The position numbers were made by a program, and so were the translations under genes. The notes under the pieces were generated by a model. It saw only the letters and a program-made list of their open reading frames with translations. It was not told where the DNA came from and searched no databases. Positions 35,390 through 47,086 of a stretch of DNA of 64,000 bases are shown here, one piece after another; position 1 is the first letter of the stretch, and every line of letters begins with the position of its first letter. The stretch comes from Lethocerus indicus (taxonomy: Eukaryota; Arthropoda; Insecta; Hemiptera; Belostomatidae). The DNA lies in assembly GCA_019843655.1 (NCBI GenBank), contig JACDQD010000011.1:7668604-7732603 (forward strand). Direction: 5' to 3'.

Positions 35390-36319
35390 AGTAGCTTCTC
35401 AGTCCGATGAAAGACAGTCAAACAGTTGGCCAATACCTATCCAACGGTACATTCTGCTGGAAAAAAAACAGAAAATATTAGTTACTATAAAGTAGTATAT
35501 CATTTCTGACAGTATTTCATGATATACAAATAAGGTGAATTTATATTCCTAACATTCATACCATGGTGAAATAGACCAATCTCAAATGTACCATTGATGC
35601 CATTATTTATCAAATTACTATGAATCGTAAGCTATTAGTATAAGATCACGAGTTTTAAATGATAGGGAAAAAATACTGTGATAGAGAAATACGTTTTGTG
35701 CACCAGTACTTTTCCAAGTTGTGTATGTGTGTGTGTAAGCGGCTCATTTTCGTGAAAAAAAACTAACTATTATCCGAAACCTTATTCAGTACCGATATCG
35801 GTTGAGGTGACGGTGATTGTTCAAGAAGCCGTGATGGGTTCGGTCGGAGCAAAAACCGGGCCGCCCTTTGAGAGAGAAACCGCCCTCGCGTAACGCGATG
35901 CCTCGGTGGCCTCACAAGTAGTTCTCCAAGTGCTCCACTCAAAAGAAAAAGTTCGGGGGTTTCGTACCTTTTCAACAACAACAGTTCGACCTCAACTATA
36001 CACACCCCGGGGACAAAAACTGTGGTTATCTTTGTTCGCCACTCTAAGATCGTAGTTGCTTTAATAATAACAATCCCTAGCTAGGCGATAGAATATATGA
36101 TAAAATCTTGGTTGGATATTTATTAGAAAATATGCTACAACGAAGGGGACATTAAGAAATTAAGTTTTTTTTGTAATGATTTGTTTTGGGTTGAATTTGT
36201 GAAAGTTTCGCTCTCAATACTGCCCTGCGACCGATAATGTGTAAGAAGTAGTAGTACTGCAGAATTTTCACTGAAATTCGTATCAAATTATATCGAGTCC
36301 AATACCTAAGTCCGTATAA
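35390..36319. other. Non-coding stretch
   Basis: AT-rich with a short GTGTGTGTGT at 35726-35735. The 80-codon minus-strand frame at 35763-36005 has no recognised domain. Confidence 0.4.
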
Positions 36320-36332
36320 TATAAACATATGG
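36320..36332 (+). repeat. Target duplication (left), 13 bp
   Basis: TATAAACATATGG; right copy TATAAACATACGG at 36541-36553 (one mismatch). Confidence 0.72.
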
Positions 36333-36540
36333 TAGATTTCGTGTGTTTCTGTCTCCTCTCGCTGGTCTGGTTTTTTCAGATGGTCTGCTCGCCATCTTCA
36401 GCAGCTGTGTAGTCACTTTTGGTCTTTGTTTGTTTGTCTGTACATATAGCAAAAGACCAAACCAGTGAGAGGAAACAGAATGAACACACGAAATCTACGG
36501 TATTCCGATCCCAGCAGACCACAAACCAGGTATTTTAAAC
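36333..36540 (+). mobile_element. Hairpin-tail element with 13-bp TSD
   Basis: 5' arm TAGATTTCGTGTGTTTCTGT, then GCTCGCCATCTTCAGCAGC and TAGTCACTTTTGG, then an aberrant loop with TTTGTTTGTTTG. The 3' arm re-enters at GCAAAAGACCAAACCAG and runs to ACACGAAATCTACGG. The tail has TATTCCGATCCC, CAGCAGACCACAAACCAGG, TATTTTAAAC. The direct repeats abut both ends exactly, in the plus orientation. Confidence 0.88.
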
Positions 36541-36553
36541 TATAAACATACGG
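36541..36553 (+). repeat. Target duplication (right)
   Basis: TATAAACATACGG, one mismatch to 36320-36332. Confidence 0.72.
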
Positions 36554-36833
36554 TGTACAATCCCGTTTCATTTCTAATGAATACTCTGAATGGAATAATT
36601 TCATTCACTGGTAGACTTATGGATTTGGACTCCGATCATAATCCTGTTGATCGAAATACAAACTCGTTGAATTTGAGCGACGGGTAGCGGGGAAACAGGG
36701 CCGATGAATAAGGCGTAAAAAGTAAGACGGTAGAAGTTTCACGCGTTGAAATCACCGAGCGGTGGGTCCGGGAGCAGGGCCGTTAAAATAGTCCATGACG
36801 AACCCGAGCGGCTGGGGCCCTAATGGCCGTGCG

Positions 36834-36835
<2 letters not shown>

Positions 36836-36892
<57 letters not shown>
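36836..36892. repeat. (GA)28 microsatellite
   Basis: Pure GA run of 57 bases inside a GC-rich block; a homopurine mirror repeat able to form triplex DNA. Confidence 0.97.
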
Positions 36893-36898
<6 letters not shown>

Positions 36899-37082
36899 GG
36901 GCAGGTTATAAAGAAAAATCGAAAGGATGACGAAGGGTGCGAATAATGAAGATTGTCGGGGCGGCAGAAGGCCCGGGGTAGAGTATCAGGTAATGCCGGC
37001 CGAGTGTCGAGTTGATTGATGCCCCACGGATATATTGGAAGGAATCTTAATTAACCAGGTGCTCTATGGGGTTATTAGCGTC

Positions 37083-37321
37083 AACACAAACAGGGCCCCG
37101 GCCGTGGAGTAATTAACACATTTGTCGGTGCCCGCCGATTGAGCGATTACCCCTCCATTGTCGGCGCGCCCAGAGCCCCTTACCTCCTACCGGGCTATTA
37201 TACCGAGTTCCCACACGTGGACTCCCAGCGCGCCCGCCGACGCAACCCCCGAGACACCTTCACCCCGCCACCGGTGTCCCATTCGCCACCAAGTTCAACG
37301 TCCTCTACACAGATTTCCTAA
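37083..37321 (+). other. GC-rich open segment, coding status unclear
   Basis: Open on the plus strand from a stop near 37076 to TAA at 37319, without an ATG. From 37142 the third codon positions are strongly G/C and the translation is SDYPSIVGAPRAPYLLPGYY, ending in a Ser/Pro/Thr-rich part. That could be an internal exon of a regulatory protein, or only a GC-rich frame. No clear acceptor bounds it, and the opposite strand has a donor-like CAG-type site in the same place (GTAAGG at 37179-37184), so evidence conflicts. Confidence 0.2.
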
Positions 37322-37324
37322 CAG

Positions 37325-39683
37325 GCGGGAAAAATTTTAAATTTCAATCATATAAATAAAATCCTCAATACCTGTCAACAGGCAGACGAGGGTCCAAAAC
37401 GCCGTCTCCACTCTAGACCGGTTACAATTTCACTGCATCACTGCAGTAAGTGAAAAATATACTACGATCAAATAACACAATAGCTTTATTACACTTAAAT
37501 AAGGCCTCAAATTTTTACTACGCCTATTTTGCCGAGTCCCTGTGTTTCAGTAGTAATGCAGCTACACCTAGCTTGTAGGCTGCCGACAAAGCACGAATAA
37601 TAGTGGGAACAACTCGGTAGCAACAGGAATAGATCCTAAAATTTAATCATTAGTACTTAGCTTGAGAAGTTGGTCCGATAATTTGGAGTGACTCAAAATC
37701 GTTTTAACAAAGTACTTTGTAATAGATTTCTACGGATAATTCAACTAAGCGTATAAAATATTGTTAATAAATTACCACAATTTTTCCCCGGTCTACATGG
37801 AAGTCCCACCATATGCGGATTTCATAATAATGTTATTCAATCTCGCGTTTCCATACGAATGGTAAGATGTTGCCTCCCAAGGGGGGGCCATCTGTCGTTT
37901 ACTGTAAAAGCTCGCGTTCCATGGGCCCGGGGGCGGTGAACATGAAGGGGTTGGCCCGATAGCGGCCATTATTACACAAATTTTTTTTCCGTCATCCTCT
38001 CTCTCTTACTCTCTCTCTCTTTCCCTCTGTGTTTTGTTCTTTTCGTATTCCGGATTGTAACTGAAATGAATTGTAAGGTGTTAGATAAGGGCGGGAGGGG
38101 GCGCAGTGCCCTCGGAGATAGACGATAGACGACATCTGATAAACGCGGAAAAGGGGTGGAAGAAAAAAAGTAGCGGGAGCTCTCCTTAATTTAGAGCTGG
38201 TTCTCACGTGAGCAATAAAAGAAACTCGAGGGGGCCCTGTGTATTCGGTAGCCGATAAACCGGCAATTCTACGAGGGAGAATTTTAAAAAATATATTTTG
38301 TAACTCTACAAAACGGGTATTTCATGTTTGTTTCACTCCCTGAAATTATCCCAACTTCACATCTGTATTGTGTTTTCGCACAGAAAATCGCGGTATACCA
38401 AATGATTGATCTAAGCATGTTTCAGCTTACTGAACATCTCGACCTTATTAGTTCTGTCCTACCACCAAACGTTTTGAACAATTTTGATAGTTGTAAAGTC
38501 ATTTCTTAATTGAAGAAGTGTGGTGACCGAAGGTGGAACTTGATACAAATATGGGGATAATAAGACAAGAAGGTGGACGAAATTGGCGAATACTACGATT
38601 ATCAAAAAATAATTCTGTAAAAAATAAACGAAATGTGTAGAATCGATAGTTGCCGCGGAAAAGGACCATTCGAATGCCTCTCTACCAGTAAAACGAGTTC
38701 TCGTTCTACAAAAAAGTTCAAATTAGAAGAACAGTTGAACAGTCTTGCCGGTACAATGAAGCTCTGCCTACTTGTTGCTTTATAAATGATTGATAACTTC
38801 AATGAAAACCTTTGTCCGCTAATAGCTTTCGACTGAAACACTCCACTACCAATTCACCCGAGGGTTCCGTACCGGGGGTTTCCCACAAAACCCAATTGCG
38901 GTGGGCGTTTTTTTGAATGGGATATCTCGAAGAAAGACCAAACTGAAATTGAGGCACTCGGGGGATTGACAGCCGGATAACTATAATTAGTTCAAATCTG
39001 TACAGCGGAGCGGGCAATATTGAAAAGGGGTATCCGAGCTCGGCTTGAAGCCCGGACTCAGGAATACCGGGAGAACCAGTTTGAATGAGATCGGTGAACA
39101 AAAAACATTGGGCCTCCCGAAGACGATGAGTTGCCCGACTCGCATTGTAAAGGTTGTTACTGGGCCCGGGAGGAGTTTCTTCGATCGCGACTACATCCTC
39201 GGTATAAGGGCTCCTCGGGAGGTATCGTTTCGGACCTCGGTCGGAACGTAATTAGAACTGGCAACGTCAATCCTACCTACCAACTTTCGATTCATACCCT
39301 CGAGTGGTTTACACACTGGGTTGAGCGGCACAGTGTGTTTTGAATATAGCCCTGTCAGCCCGACGGTTCAACCTCTATAGCCCAAACTCGATCACACTCT
39401 TCAATACGAATACCGATATACAGCCCGTACTATCGATACGGTACAATCTTAAAAAATAAAACTAAAAAAATATTTAATGTTCGCCTTGTTGTTTGGAAGT
39501 CCCCGAGGACGTCAATACATATTTATAGCGAAAAGCCGAAACAACTCGAGCGAAAATATTAAATCTCATTATAATGGGCGAACATTGTTTTTCATCCTAT
39601 ATTCTTTGAGACTATGCCTATTGTCGACATTTAGATGAATGTAATTGGGGAAATAAGTGTGGTAACATTAACCCATGGATTAT
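37325..39683. other. Non-coding stretch
   Basis: AT-rich with a CT microsatellite at 37997-38034 and a GC-richer part at 37870-37960. Frames of 60-100 codons at 38324-39343 show no recognised domain. Confidence 0.4.
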
Positions 39684-39694
39684 ATAAGTTTATA
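39684..39694 (+). repeat. Target duplication (left), 11 bp
   Basis: ATAAGTTTATA, identical to 39746-39756. Confidence 0.72.
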
Positions 39695-39745
39695 GTTAAG
39701 AATACCTATATTGTGGTCTGCGGAAACACACGAAATCTACGGTGC
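39695..39745 (-). mobile_element. 51-bp minimal hairpin-tail copy with perfect TSD
   Basis: Minus orientation. The left half is the tail end in reverse complement (GTTAAGAATACCTATATTGT, GGTCTGCG); the right half is the arm terminus (GAAACACACGAAATCTACGG). The palindromic body and half of the tail are gone, yet both termini and exact 11-bp direct repeats are intact. It is short enough to be missed by standard repeat masking. Confidence 0.83.
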
Positions 39746-39756
39746 ATAAGTTTATA
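39746..39756 (+). repeat. Target duplication (right)
   Basis: ATAAGTTTATA, exact copy of 39684-39694. Confidence 0.72.
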
Positions 39757-40548
39757 TTGAGTTGCTGCATCGGCGGCCTCGCGTTAGGACATTACAAAAC
39801 GACGGGAAATTGATGGAAGCCAAATTTCCAAGGAATATGTCTGAAGGTAATAATGAGAGGCCGAGACGTTGAGGGTGTTGGTGGGGGGCGGGGGCGTCCG
39901 CTTTCTAATTCGTATGGAACAATGGCGACCTAAGCGGGGAGAAGTGGAGGGAGAGGCGGGAGTCCAAATTGGCCACGTCGGCTCTAACGACGAGCGTGAC
40001 TCCGGTAGCAGTCAATAATACGTCGTTAGTGGATGAGTCGGTGGAAAACCGGCCATTGTCCAGGCCGGCGGGAGGGTGAGGGGGGCTGGCGGAGGGACCG
40101 AGGAAACTGATTGATGCGTATTATGGGCAGCGTTATGAGCGCGTTATTTAGCCCTCGTGACCCGCTCCTTTCCGACCATCAACAACTCAATTCAAACCTC
40201 CCCGCGGCCCATCATACGCCTACTCTCGCCCGGGGCCCGCTCTTTCCCATCATCGCCCGGATGGAGATCACTCCATCTTTTACGCAGTTTCGGACCCCTG
40301 GAGAAAAAACGTCGGAGAAACGCATTTCAAATTGTTCCCCTGAACTATCGACTCAATAACCGAAATTTCACCATTTGAATGTTCTTGATCCTGTTCTCTC
40401 ATCCTATGAAAACTCCTTCAAGAAGAAGCCCTTTCCCCAATCATTCATCTGTTCTTACGTTTTAATTCAAATCTACCAGATTTACCCAGAATATTTTCTG
40501 TATTCTATAAAGTAGTAGTACACATAGTATGGGACAAATCCAGAGAAA
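39757..40548. other. Non-coding, GC-rich to 40260
   Basis: 39760-40260 is GC-rich with G-runs near 39880-39895 and 40070-40090. No domain-bearing frame or repeat was recognised. Confidence 0.4.
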
Positions 40549-40549
40549 T

Positions 40550-40810
40550 TTTCAACAATTCTGGCCTCATTTGGGGAACACTGTAGACGGTGTATTTAAA
40601 AATTTTAAATCGAAATTTCGGGACGTCCATGTTTTTAAATAGCACCTCCTTAAAGGGTATATTTATATGCAATATATATAGTATATGATATTTAAACCAA
40701 AAATCGATGACGATGGAGTCCAAAAAAACATGGACGTCCCGAAATTTCGATTTAAAATTTTTAAATACACCGTCTACAGTGGTCCCCAAATGAGGCCAGA
40801 ATTGTTGAAA
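40550..40810. repeat. Long near-perfect inverted repeat (87-bp arms)
   Basis: Arms at 40550-40636 and about 40723-40810 are reverse complements with, by eye, one mismatch (GGGGAACACTG against GGGGACCACTG). Each arm carries CAACAATTCTGGCCTCATTT, GTAGACGGTGTATTTAAAAA and CGGGACGTCCATG-type sequence. The loop is about 86 bases. No target duplication is evident and no other copy occurs in the window. Possible readings are a foldback/MITE element or a hairpin RNA gene of the type that yields endogenous siRNA or a long miRNA precursor. The 94-codon minus frame over it is a consequence of the palindrome. Confidence 0.93.
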
Positions 40811-42645
40811 TATCAGTTTTCAAGACTTGCTCATTAACATTGTACAGTTTTCAGACACGGCCTTTCTGCAAACGCTCCGGCAGTTTATAACCAATTTGAC
40901 CTTTAATCGAAGAATGATGAAACTGTGGCGGCTATTGTTCGGGAAATGTTCGGGGAGTTGTGGGAGTGGTGGGGGCGCTCATTTAGCTCCTTGACCGCCC
41001 ACCAACAGCTCAACGGACAATCAACAACTACTCAATCCCTCCTCACTTCCAGAAAAGCACAGTATCATTCGGGCTTTCCCCCATTTGCCGGCTGTAAAAG
41101 TTCGAGTTCGCTGATTCGGCTTTCTCCAATATTTCAGAGACGGGTGATGATTTCATTCCTAGTTTTTCTTTGTTTCCCGACAGCATGCCTTTTGAGCGAG
41201 CGAAGCAATCTCCCCGCTACTTAAGATATATGCGTATGTACGTATCTTAGTAGATTTATTTTAAGGATATATATTAAAATTAAAACTATAACCAGAAAAA
41301 AGGCCTATTTATTTATGCACATTTAATAGTAAATGGGCTCTCGAATAATTTTTCTAATACAATTCAGACAAAACCAAAGAAACACCCGAAATATCTAGGG
41401 ATCGATACTCCGTGATGAATGGATCGGTTACGATAATGTCGGGTGCTGGCCAGACATCTGCCCCCCGGGGATTATTGGGGGCGGTACAGAAACAGTGTAG
41501 CGAGAGAGAGAGAGATAGAGAAAGGGAGCCGGCAACAACACTCGGATAGAATACCTGTGAGGTCTTCATTGTAAGCTAATAGAGAGCCCGAAGGAAGCGA
41601 ATGGACCTACCCGCTTGATTTATGAGGTCCCGACCCCCACCCGGCGAAGGTTTGTCATTTGCATCGATCCTCACAGCCGACAGCGCACACGAACGACCAC
41701 ACACGTTACTTCCATGTAAATGAGAAATGCGATAAACCCGCTAGGAATAGTGGGAAGAAGTTCGAGCGAGGGACGGAAATATATTGCTGTGATCTGTTAT
41801 GCGCGTTTCTGTGATTTTGGTATTCTTCTGTTTCGCTCTGTTCGGCCTACAATATAACCTACAATAACAATTTTTTCCCGACTGAATATAATGCGGCGGA
41901 AGTTATGATTACAGTCGACAGGGTGACGCTTGCGGAGACGAGACCACCTATTGTCAGCGGAACATAATCATCCTGTAACGTTGGGGATAAAAATAAAATG
42001 TTTCAGGTTTTTGGACTTGTGTCTGGCCATTTTTTGGCCACGCGTAAAGTTTTTTACGCGAGACGAAGGAATGTTTCGACGTAAAAGTCGTAAATCGTAA
42101 GTGCCGGATCGAAAATTGTCTTCGATTGTATAGAGATATCGAAACGAGGCCTTCGTCGAATTGTCAATCATCGGCTGTAAATCATTCCGGCTCAATGTTC
42201 GACACCATATTTCGGGGATATAACTGCTATTTTTGTCATGTTACCTCGTCCACTCACTTACACTCCATCTGTTACCAGTGATACTTTAATTGGTTTTGAA
42301 TTTCTCTAAAGTCATTTTTCGTAACATACGGGTATGCGGCGGTAATTATAAATCGAGTTGCGGCGGAATACGGGAGCCGGCTTTGGCGGCGGCGGCGGCG
42401 GCTAGGGGCAAACCGCGTTCAAAAACGTCCGCGACTCATAAGGCAGTATGAGTCTTATAATAGGGTTTACGGCGCCAATTAAGGTAACGCCCTTACACAA
42501 TACCGGTGCTCCCCGGGGTCTTTATGAAGATACAAATTACAGCGGCGTGTGCTGAAGCGGGGGGGGGGCTCATTAGCGGCCTTAGCCCAAAGCCGGGCTA
42601 ATTTCTCAAAGCGCCACCGTGAATGGAGGACCTCCGCAGTGAGAG

Positions 42646-42694
<49 letters not shown>

Positions 42695-45242
42695 CTCCTC
42701 CGCTTGGACACCTACAGTAATGACCGCAGCACGCGTCCGCGTTGGGGCCGCCCCGCAACCTTTAATTAATTAATAAAACGCTTGGCCATATCATTGTTGC
42801 GGCCCCTTTATGTTCAAACCCGTCTGTTGTGGCCGGCCACCACAAGTCAAGAATAACAACGCCTTCCTTTGTCGGTAACAAACACTTCTTTTTAACTTCG
42901 CGGCTGAACGTCAATATATACGGCTGGTCTTAAATACACGTGCACTAGATCGCCGTTGACTTTGAACGAATAGTATTCGGGAATATTCAGGTATAGAATA
43001 TATTGTTTGCAATGATGTTTCAGGTACTAGTAACAAATAAAGAATAACGGAGGAAAAACACCCTGTCTATCGACCTTTCTTTAAATTTTTATTTATCGGT
43101 TGGCCAGTTCCTTTTCTGAATGATATATCGGGAGTAAGTAGGGTTTGCACTAGGATGTTGGAACGCTGGAATCCAGCGTGCAGGTTCTGTGAGCCGAAAC
43201 CGCCGGCGAACTACCGGAGTATGATTTTAGGGCCGGACCGCAGACTGAAGCCCGAGTGATTTGACAGGCAGCTCTCCGGCTGTTTATTGCCGCGCTTCCA
43301 GGGGCTGGAATTCGGCCTCTTTGAAATGTCGCCTCCGCCAATAATCATATTTGTTTCATTACGTACTTTAGCGACGGGAGTCGATTTTACGACCGAACGA
43401 ACCCTCATTATCTAGTGGCGTGTTGGGCGGCTTGAAACGGTTTTTACGCTTACATTGTAGGGCCCTCCCGGGTGTTATCCAGTAGAGCTCGCTCAGATGA
43501 TTTCGAACACAGGAAAAAATGCCATTGTATTACGCGATCCTACAGGAAGTCAGTTAATTTCCGAAGCAAATATTAGGGCCGGAGAAACCTATTTATTTTT
43601 GTATGCGCCCGCCGTGCGGTAGCTCTAGTGCGCACTACATTGTGTGACCCCTTGTATTGTGGACCGAGGGTTGGAATGGATCGGGAAATGAGAGCGTCGG
43701 TTGGGGTGTCGCCGTGAAAGAGCCGTTTAACCGGGCCTATCTGGCCTAGACAATGGCGTAGAGCACAAAGTAGGAAGAGCTGAATATTACCCACTTGTGG
43801 GCCCAACCGGACACTCTAAACAGCCCAGTCACCGCGCACAATGATCGGCCTCCCGGTAACAAACCGCCCCGGGTCGCCCCCCACCTCCATTGATGAACCC
43901 ATTACAATATGTGGGACCCAGCTCCCGTTTTGGATCTCCGCCTCCCCAGTCGGGCCCGGAGATGTCTGAAAAGTTGATCAACAGCTTTGATTGAGATACG
44001 CTACAAAATAAATAAAAACGAAGGACTAAACCTGCACGCTGGCCTCTATATGCGGCTCACAGAAATGCGAGGTTTAATTGGTCGAGGTAGGACTGGCTGT
44101 GCAACAAAGTGGCAAAAAGCCACCGCCCCCCGCCCCGCCGCCACATCACCCCCAAACGGGGGAGAATTCAATTTCTCGACTGTCCAATAAACAATTGTCG
44201 GGCCGTAAAAGCCGTGGCGGTGTTTACGACGCCGGACGGCAATTAAGTGAGCCCCGCGAGCGGACCCTAATTGCGGGCCGACCCCCCGGCCCAAACCCCA
44301 CACGTCACGGGCACGTCGCCGCAGCTCCAATCTTGCCAGCCCCAGGACCACTACCCCCTTGTGACTGCTTCACTATTGTCCAGTGGGCCCAAACAGCACT
44401 CGGTAATGATATAGAAACGCAGAAGGAGGAGTGGCCATTTATTCTTCAAATCTTAAGTATAGTATAAATATAGTATTACGCCAGTAGTGGGCATGGCGTG
44501 AGGTCAAAGAGAAACCGGATTCCCCCTGTTTTACATATATCATAAACAGCGCTATGGTATGTAGCTATCGGATATTCGAATAGTGCTAAGCGTCACTACC
44601 ATTGTAAACTGCCGGTAAATGCATCACTACCTGCTGAGTATTTATATGGTGCATAATACTATGAAGACAATTCCAAAACTGTGATCGATGGCATCAGTAG
44701 TAGTAAACGAAGCAGGGAGAAATGCGTCAATAAATAAGAAATGATAATATATAAAAGCCATCGCGTCAAAGGCGTTATGCGATACGACGAAGAGTGTTCG
44801 GCGACTCGACAGAATTTACGGAAGAGAGAATACATTTCCTCGAGCAGCCGGGACAGAACGTAAATTTCCGGCCGTAAGGGCGGGCGGAGGGGAGGGGGAC
44901 GGGAGTCACTTTTGTCGGAAATGAAAAGCAGGAGTCGGCCCCGTTAACTTTGTTAAAGCCGGCACCTCCTCGACGTCGCCCTCGGCCAACAAACCCAATT
45001 TAGAAAACGGAAGAAGATTCCAATCGATGAAATACATTTTTTTTCCATCCTTAAGAAGAATCCTCGGCGACAATTTATCCACATTAAGCTTATATAGTAT
45101 TGGGGGGAGTCGATGTTTAACCGAACGTTTCTCCGGACAGATTTCTTTTACTCATATCTGCCATTTATTATACTCAGGCGATGGGACTCTACAGTATTAC
45201 GCTGTATCCAACCTTAATTTTGTTATAGCTCGTTCAAGTTCA
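40811..45242. other. Non-coding, largely GC-rich blocks
   Basis: 42360-42780 and 43140-44380 are GC-rich. They contain GGCGGCGGCGGCGGCGG at 42384-42400, a GA microsatellite at 42650-42692 and many TAAT/CCCC words. Two small adjacent hairpins lie at 42024-42060. Open frames of up to 129 codons lack a domain. No transposable element was recognised, apart from a very weak hairpin-tail-like phrase at 41372-41396. Confidence 0.4.
42650..42692. repeat. (GA)n microsatellite
   Basis: About 21 GA units with almost no interruption, within a GC-rich block. Confidence 0.96.
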
Positions 45243-45417
45243 GTACAAGTGACAGTGACAGTGCAGTGAGGATGCCAAAAGTGGCTGACACCGCTATAGA
45301 AGATGGCGAGCAGCCGAAACCGGTCTAGCAAAAGACCAAACCAGCGAGAGGAGGCAGAAACACAACAAATCTACGGTATTCCAGCCCCTCGCAGAGCACA
45401 AAACAGGTATGTTAAAC
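45243..45417 (+). mobile_element. Hairpin-tail element, single-arm copy
   Basis: Starts at the loop edge (GTACAAGTGACAGTGACAGT, GCAGTGAGGATGCC) and carries the whole 3' arm (GAAGATGGCGAGCAGCCG, CCGGTCTAGCAAAAGACC, GAGAGGAGGCAGAAACAC) and full tail (GGTATTCCAGCCCC, TCGCAGAGCACAAAACAGG, TATGTTAAAC). Together with 5151-5289 it shows that a one-armed form exists. No direct repeat flank was seen. Confidence 0.82.
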
Positions 45418-45905
45418 TAATTTGCATTAGTTTAGAACACCATGTACAGCTACAGTGCTGGTACGATTTCGAATTTCTTCCCCGTCCGCCCCCCTCAAAT
45501 AATAGCTGCGTTTTCCAGAATACCGTTCGCGCGGTCTTCAACTCCGTACGACGATTTATTTTTCATTAAACAATGATGAATCGTCCGTCGACGATCAAAC
45601 TCATCGGATAACCGGCTTGCCGAGAGGCGGACAGCTGTCGACCAGACTTAAAGCGCAGTTCGAGGTGGCGATTGGCCGCTACCGGGAGCGCGAGACTTCG
45701 CACGCGCCTGACAGCTTCGCTATAGCCAATTATAGTCGTTTCCAGGAAATTTTCCAGTCTCCGGAAATCCACGAAAGACGTCCGTTATTGTTAGGCCCGG
45801 GGACGAACGCCATTTTTGGATAATTACGTCTAGCTGACGCTCTAGGCGTTCATCCTAATGTCCGCCGCTATTCCCCAACGTCCGAAATAAAATTATTCCG
45901 AGTGA

Positions 45906-46177
45906 TTTTCGTCGTCGTTAACGGTCCGCCGATTTGTTCTCAGTTTGGGACTAAAGTTTCGCACCGGTTTTGAACTCTGCAGTGTAATTTTTTCTTTAAT
46001 TTTGTTTCCCTTCAGAAACTTCTGCTACTGGAAGAAACGAGTTTTAATAATTATTTGATTTATCTGGAAATGCGGTCACCCACCTTTTGAACTAATTTCA
46101 CTGGTCTAAATACCTGGGAGTAAGTCAGCGAATAGAAACAGAAATCTCCTATATGTTGGCTTAAATTAAACTGTTTC
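45906..46177 (+). repeat. Dispersed repeat pair, copy 1
   Basis: Shares GCCGATTTGTTCTCAG, GGGACTAAAGTTTCGCACC, TTTATCTGGAAATGCGGTCA, CCCACCTTTTGAACTAATTT and CAGAAAT(C)TCCT...GTTGGCTTAAATTA with 47960-48205, same orientation, about 2 kb apart. Copy 2 also has GAGAAGCC(A)GAACCTAGGA, found here separately at 46284-46303. No class-specific termini or coding frame recognised. Confidence 0.82.
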
Positions 46178-46313
46178 ATTGATACCGGTATATGTCGTCT
46201 AGCGCGTTAATAATCATCGACCTGTCATATCACTCTTACGATCCAATCACAGATTAAACATTGATTAGGACATTTACTGAAGGCGAGAAGCCCGAAACCT
46301 AGGACTAAATTCA

Positions 46314-46680
46314 GTTATTTTAAAATAGCTGTTTTGAGGTCTGCGAGGGGTTGGGATACCGTAGATTTCGTGTGTTTCTGTCTCCTCTCGGCGGTTCGAT
46401 CTTTTGCTAGACCGGTTTCGGCTGTGCTCGGCATCTTCAGTAGCGGTGTTAGTTACTTTTGGCACTTTGGATGTTTTTCGGGCATCCTCACTGCGCTGTC
46501 ACTCTGTCACTTGTACTGCGGTGGTTGGTCAAGACACGTTAAGGCCTTAAGGTCGACGTTAAGGACAACCACCACAATAGTACAAGTGACAGTGACAGTG
46601 CAGTGAGGATGCCAAAAGTCGCTGACACCGCTACTGAAGATGGCGAGCGGCCGAACAACCGGTCTAGCAAAAGACCAAAC
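46314..46680 (-). mobile_element. Hairpin-tail element, longest interior
   Basis: The tail lies at the left (GTTATTTTAAAATAGCTG, GGTCTGCGAGGGGTTGGG). It then has a full arm one (TAGATTTCGTGTGTTTCTGT ... CTTCAGTAGCGGTGTTAGTT ... CACTCTGTCACTTGTACTG), a central 61-bp loop and a nearly full arm two. It is cut at GCAAAAGACCAAAC before the expected CACGAAATCTAC end. The loop (46517-46577) extends the stem with GGTGGTTG/CAACCACC and holds AAGGCCTTAA, so it probably shows the ancestral centre of the palindrome. No TSD was found, consistent with loss of the right end. Confidence 0.86.
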
Positions 46681-47086
46681 ACGATATTTCCATATGCCAT
46701 ATTGTCCAATATTGTCTGTTATTATTAAGGTATAATAATACCCGTCCCGACGGACGAGTGGGGCGTATACGCAGCTTCCTTTAAGAGCTCCAGCGGCATA
46801 GTCCCGCCTGCATAGTCACAGGATATCCTCGCTTTGCAAAGGAGAACCGGTCACTATTCTACGCTATCCATCGCCAGACCGAACACATATGCCAACAGGC
46901 GAGTCACTTACACGCTATTGTAGTTCTAACCATTTCTATTGCTTCTGAACTAATTTCCCATCTCCCCTACATCTTACCGATTAAAGGCCTATCGCGCGGT
47001 ATTAAATCATGCGATAATTCACATTTCAACTACTGCATATTGCGCAGAAGCTAATAATATGTGTTTGTGTTGGTTTTACCGAACAG
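46681..47086. other. Non-coding stretch upstream of candidate exon
   Basis: AT-rich to mixed DNA; would be intron 3' end if the following exon is real. The last 35 bases before 47087 (TGTGTTTGTGTTGGTTTTAC then CGAACAG) give a moderate acceptor. Confidence 0.35.

Noticed and set aside
41372..41396. AACCAAAGAAACACCCGAAATATCTAGG as a hairpin-tail arm fragment
   Set aside because: Only a short gapped match to AAACCAGCGAGAGGAGACAG and ACACGAAATCTACGG, without tail or second arm.
46275..46303. TACTGAAGGCGAGAAGCCCGAAACC as a separate hairpin-tail fragment
   Set aside because: The GAGAAGCCCGAAACCTAGGA part matches the other dispersed repeat (48129-48148) better, so family assignment is ambiguous.
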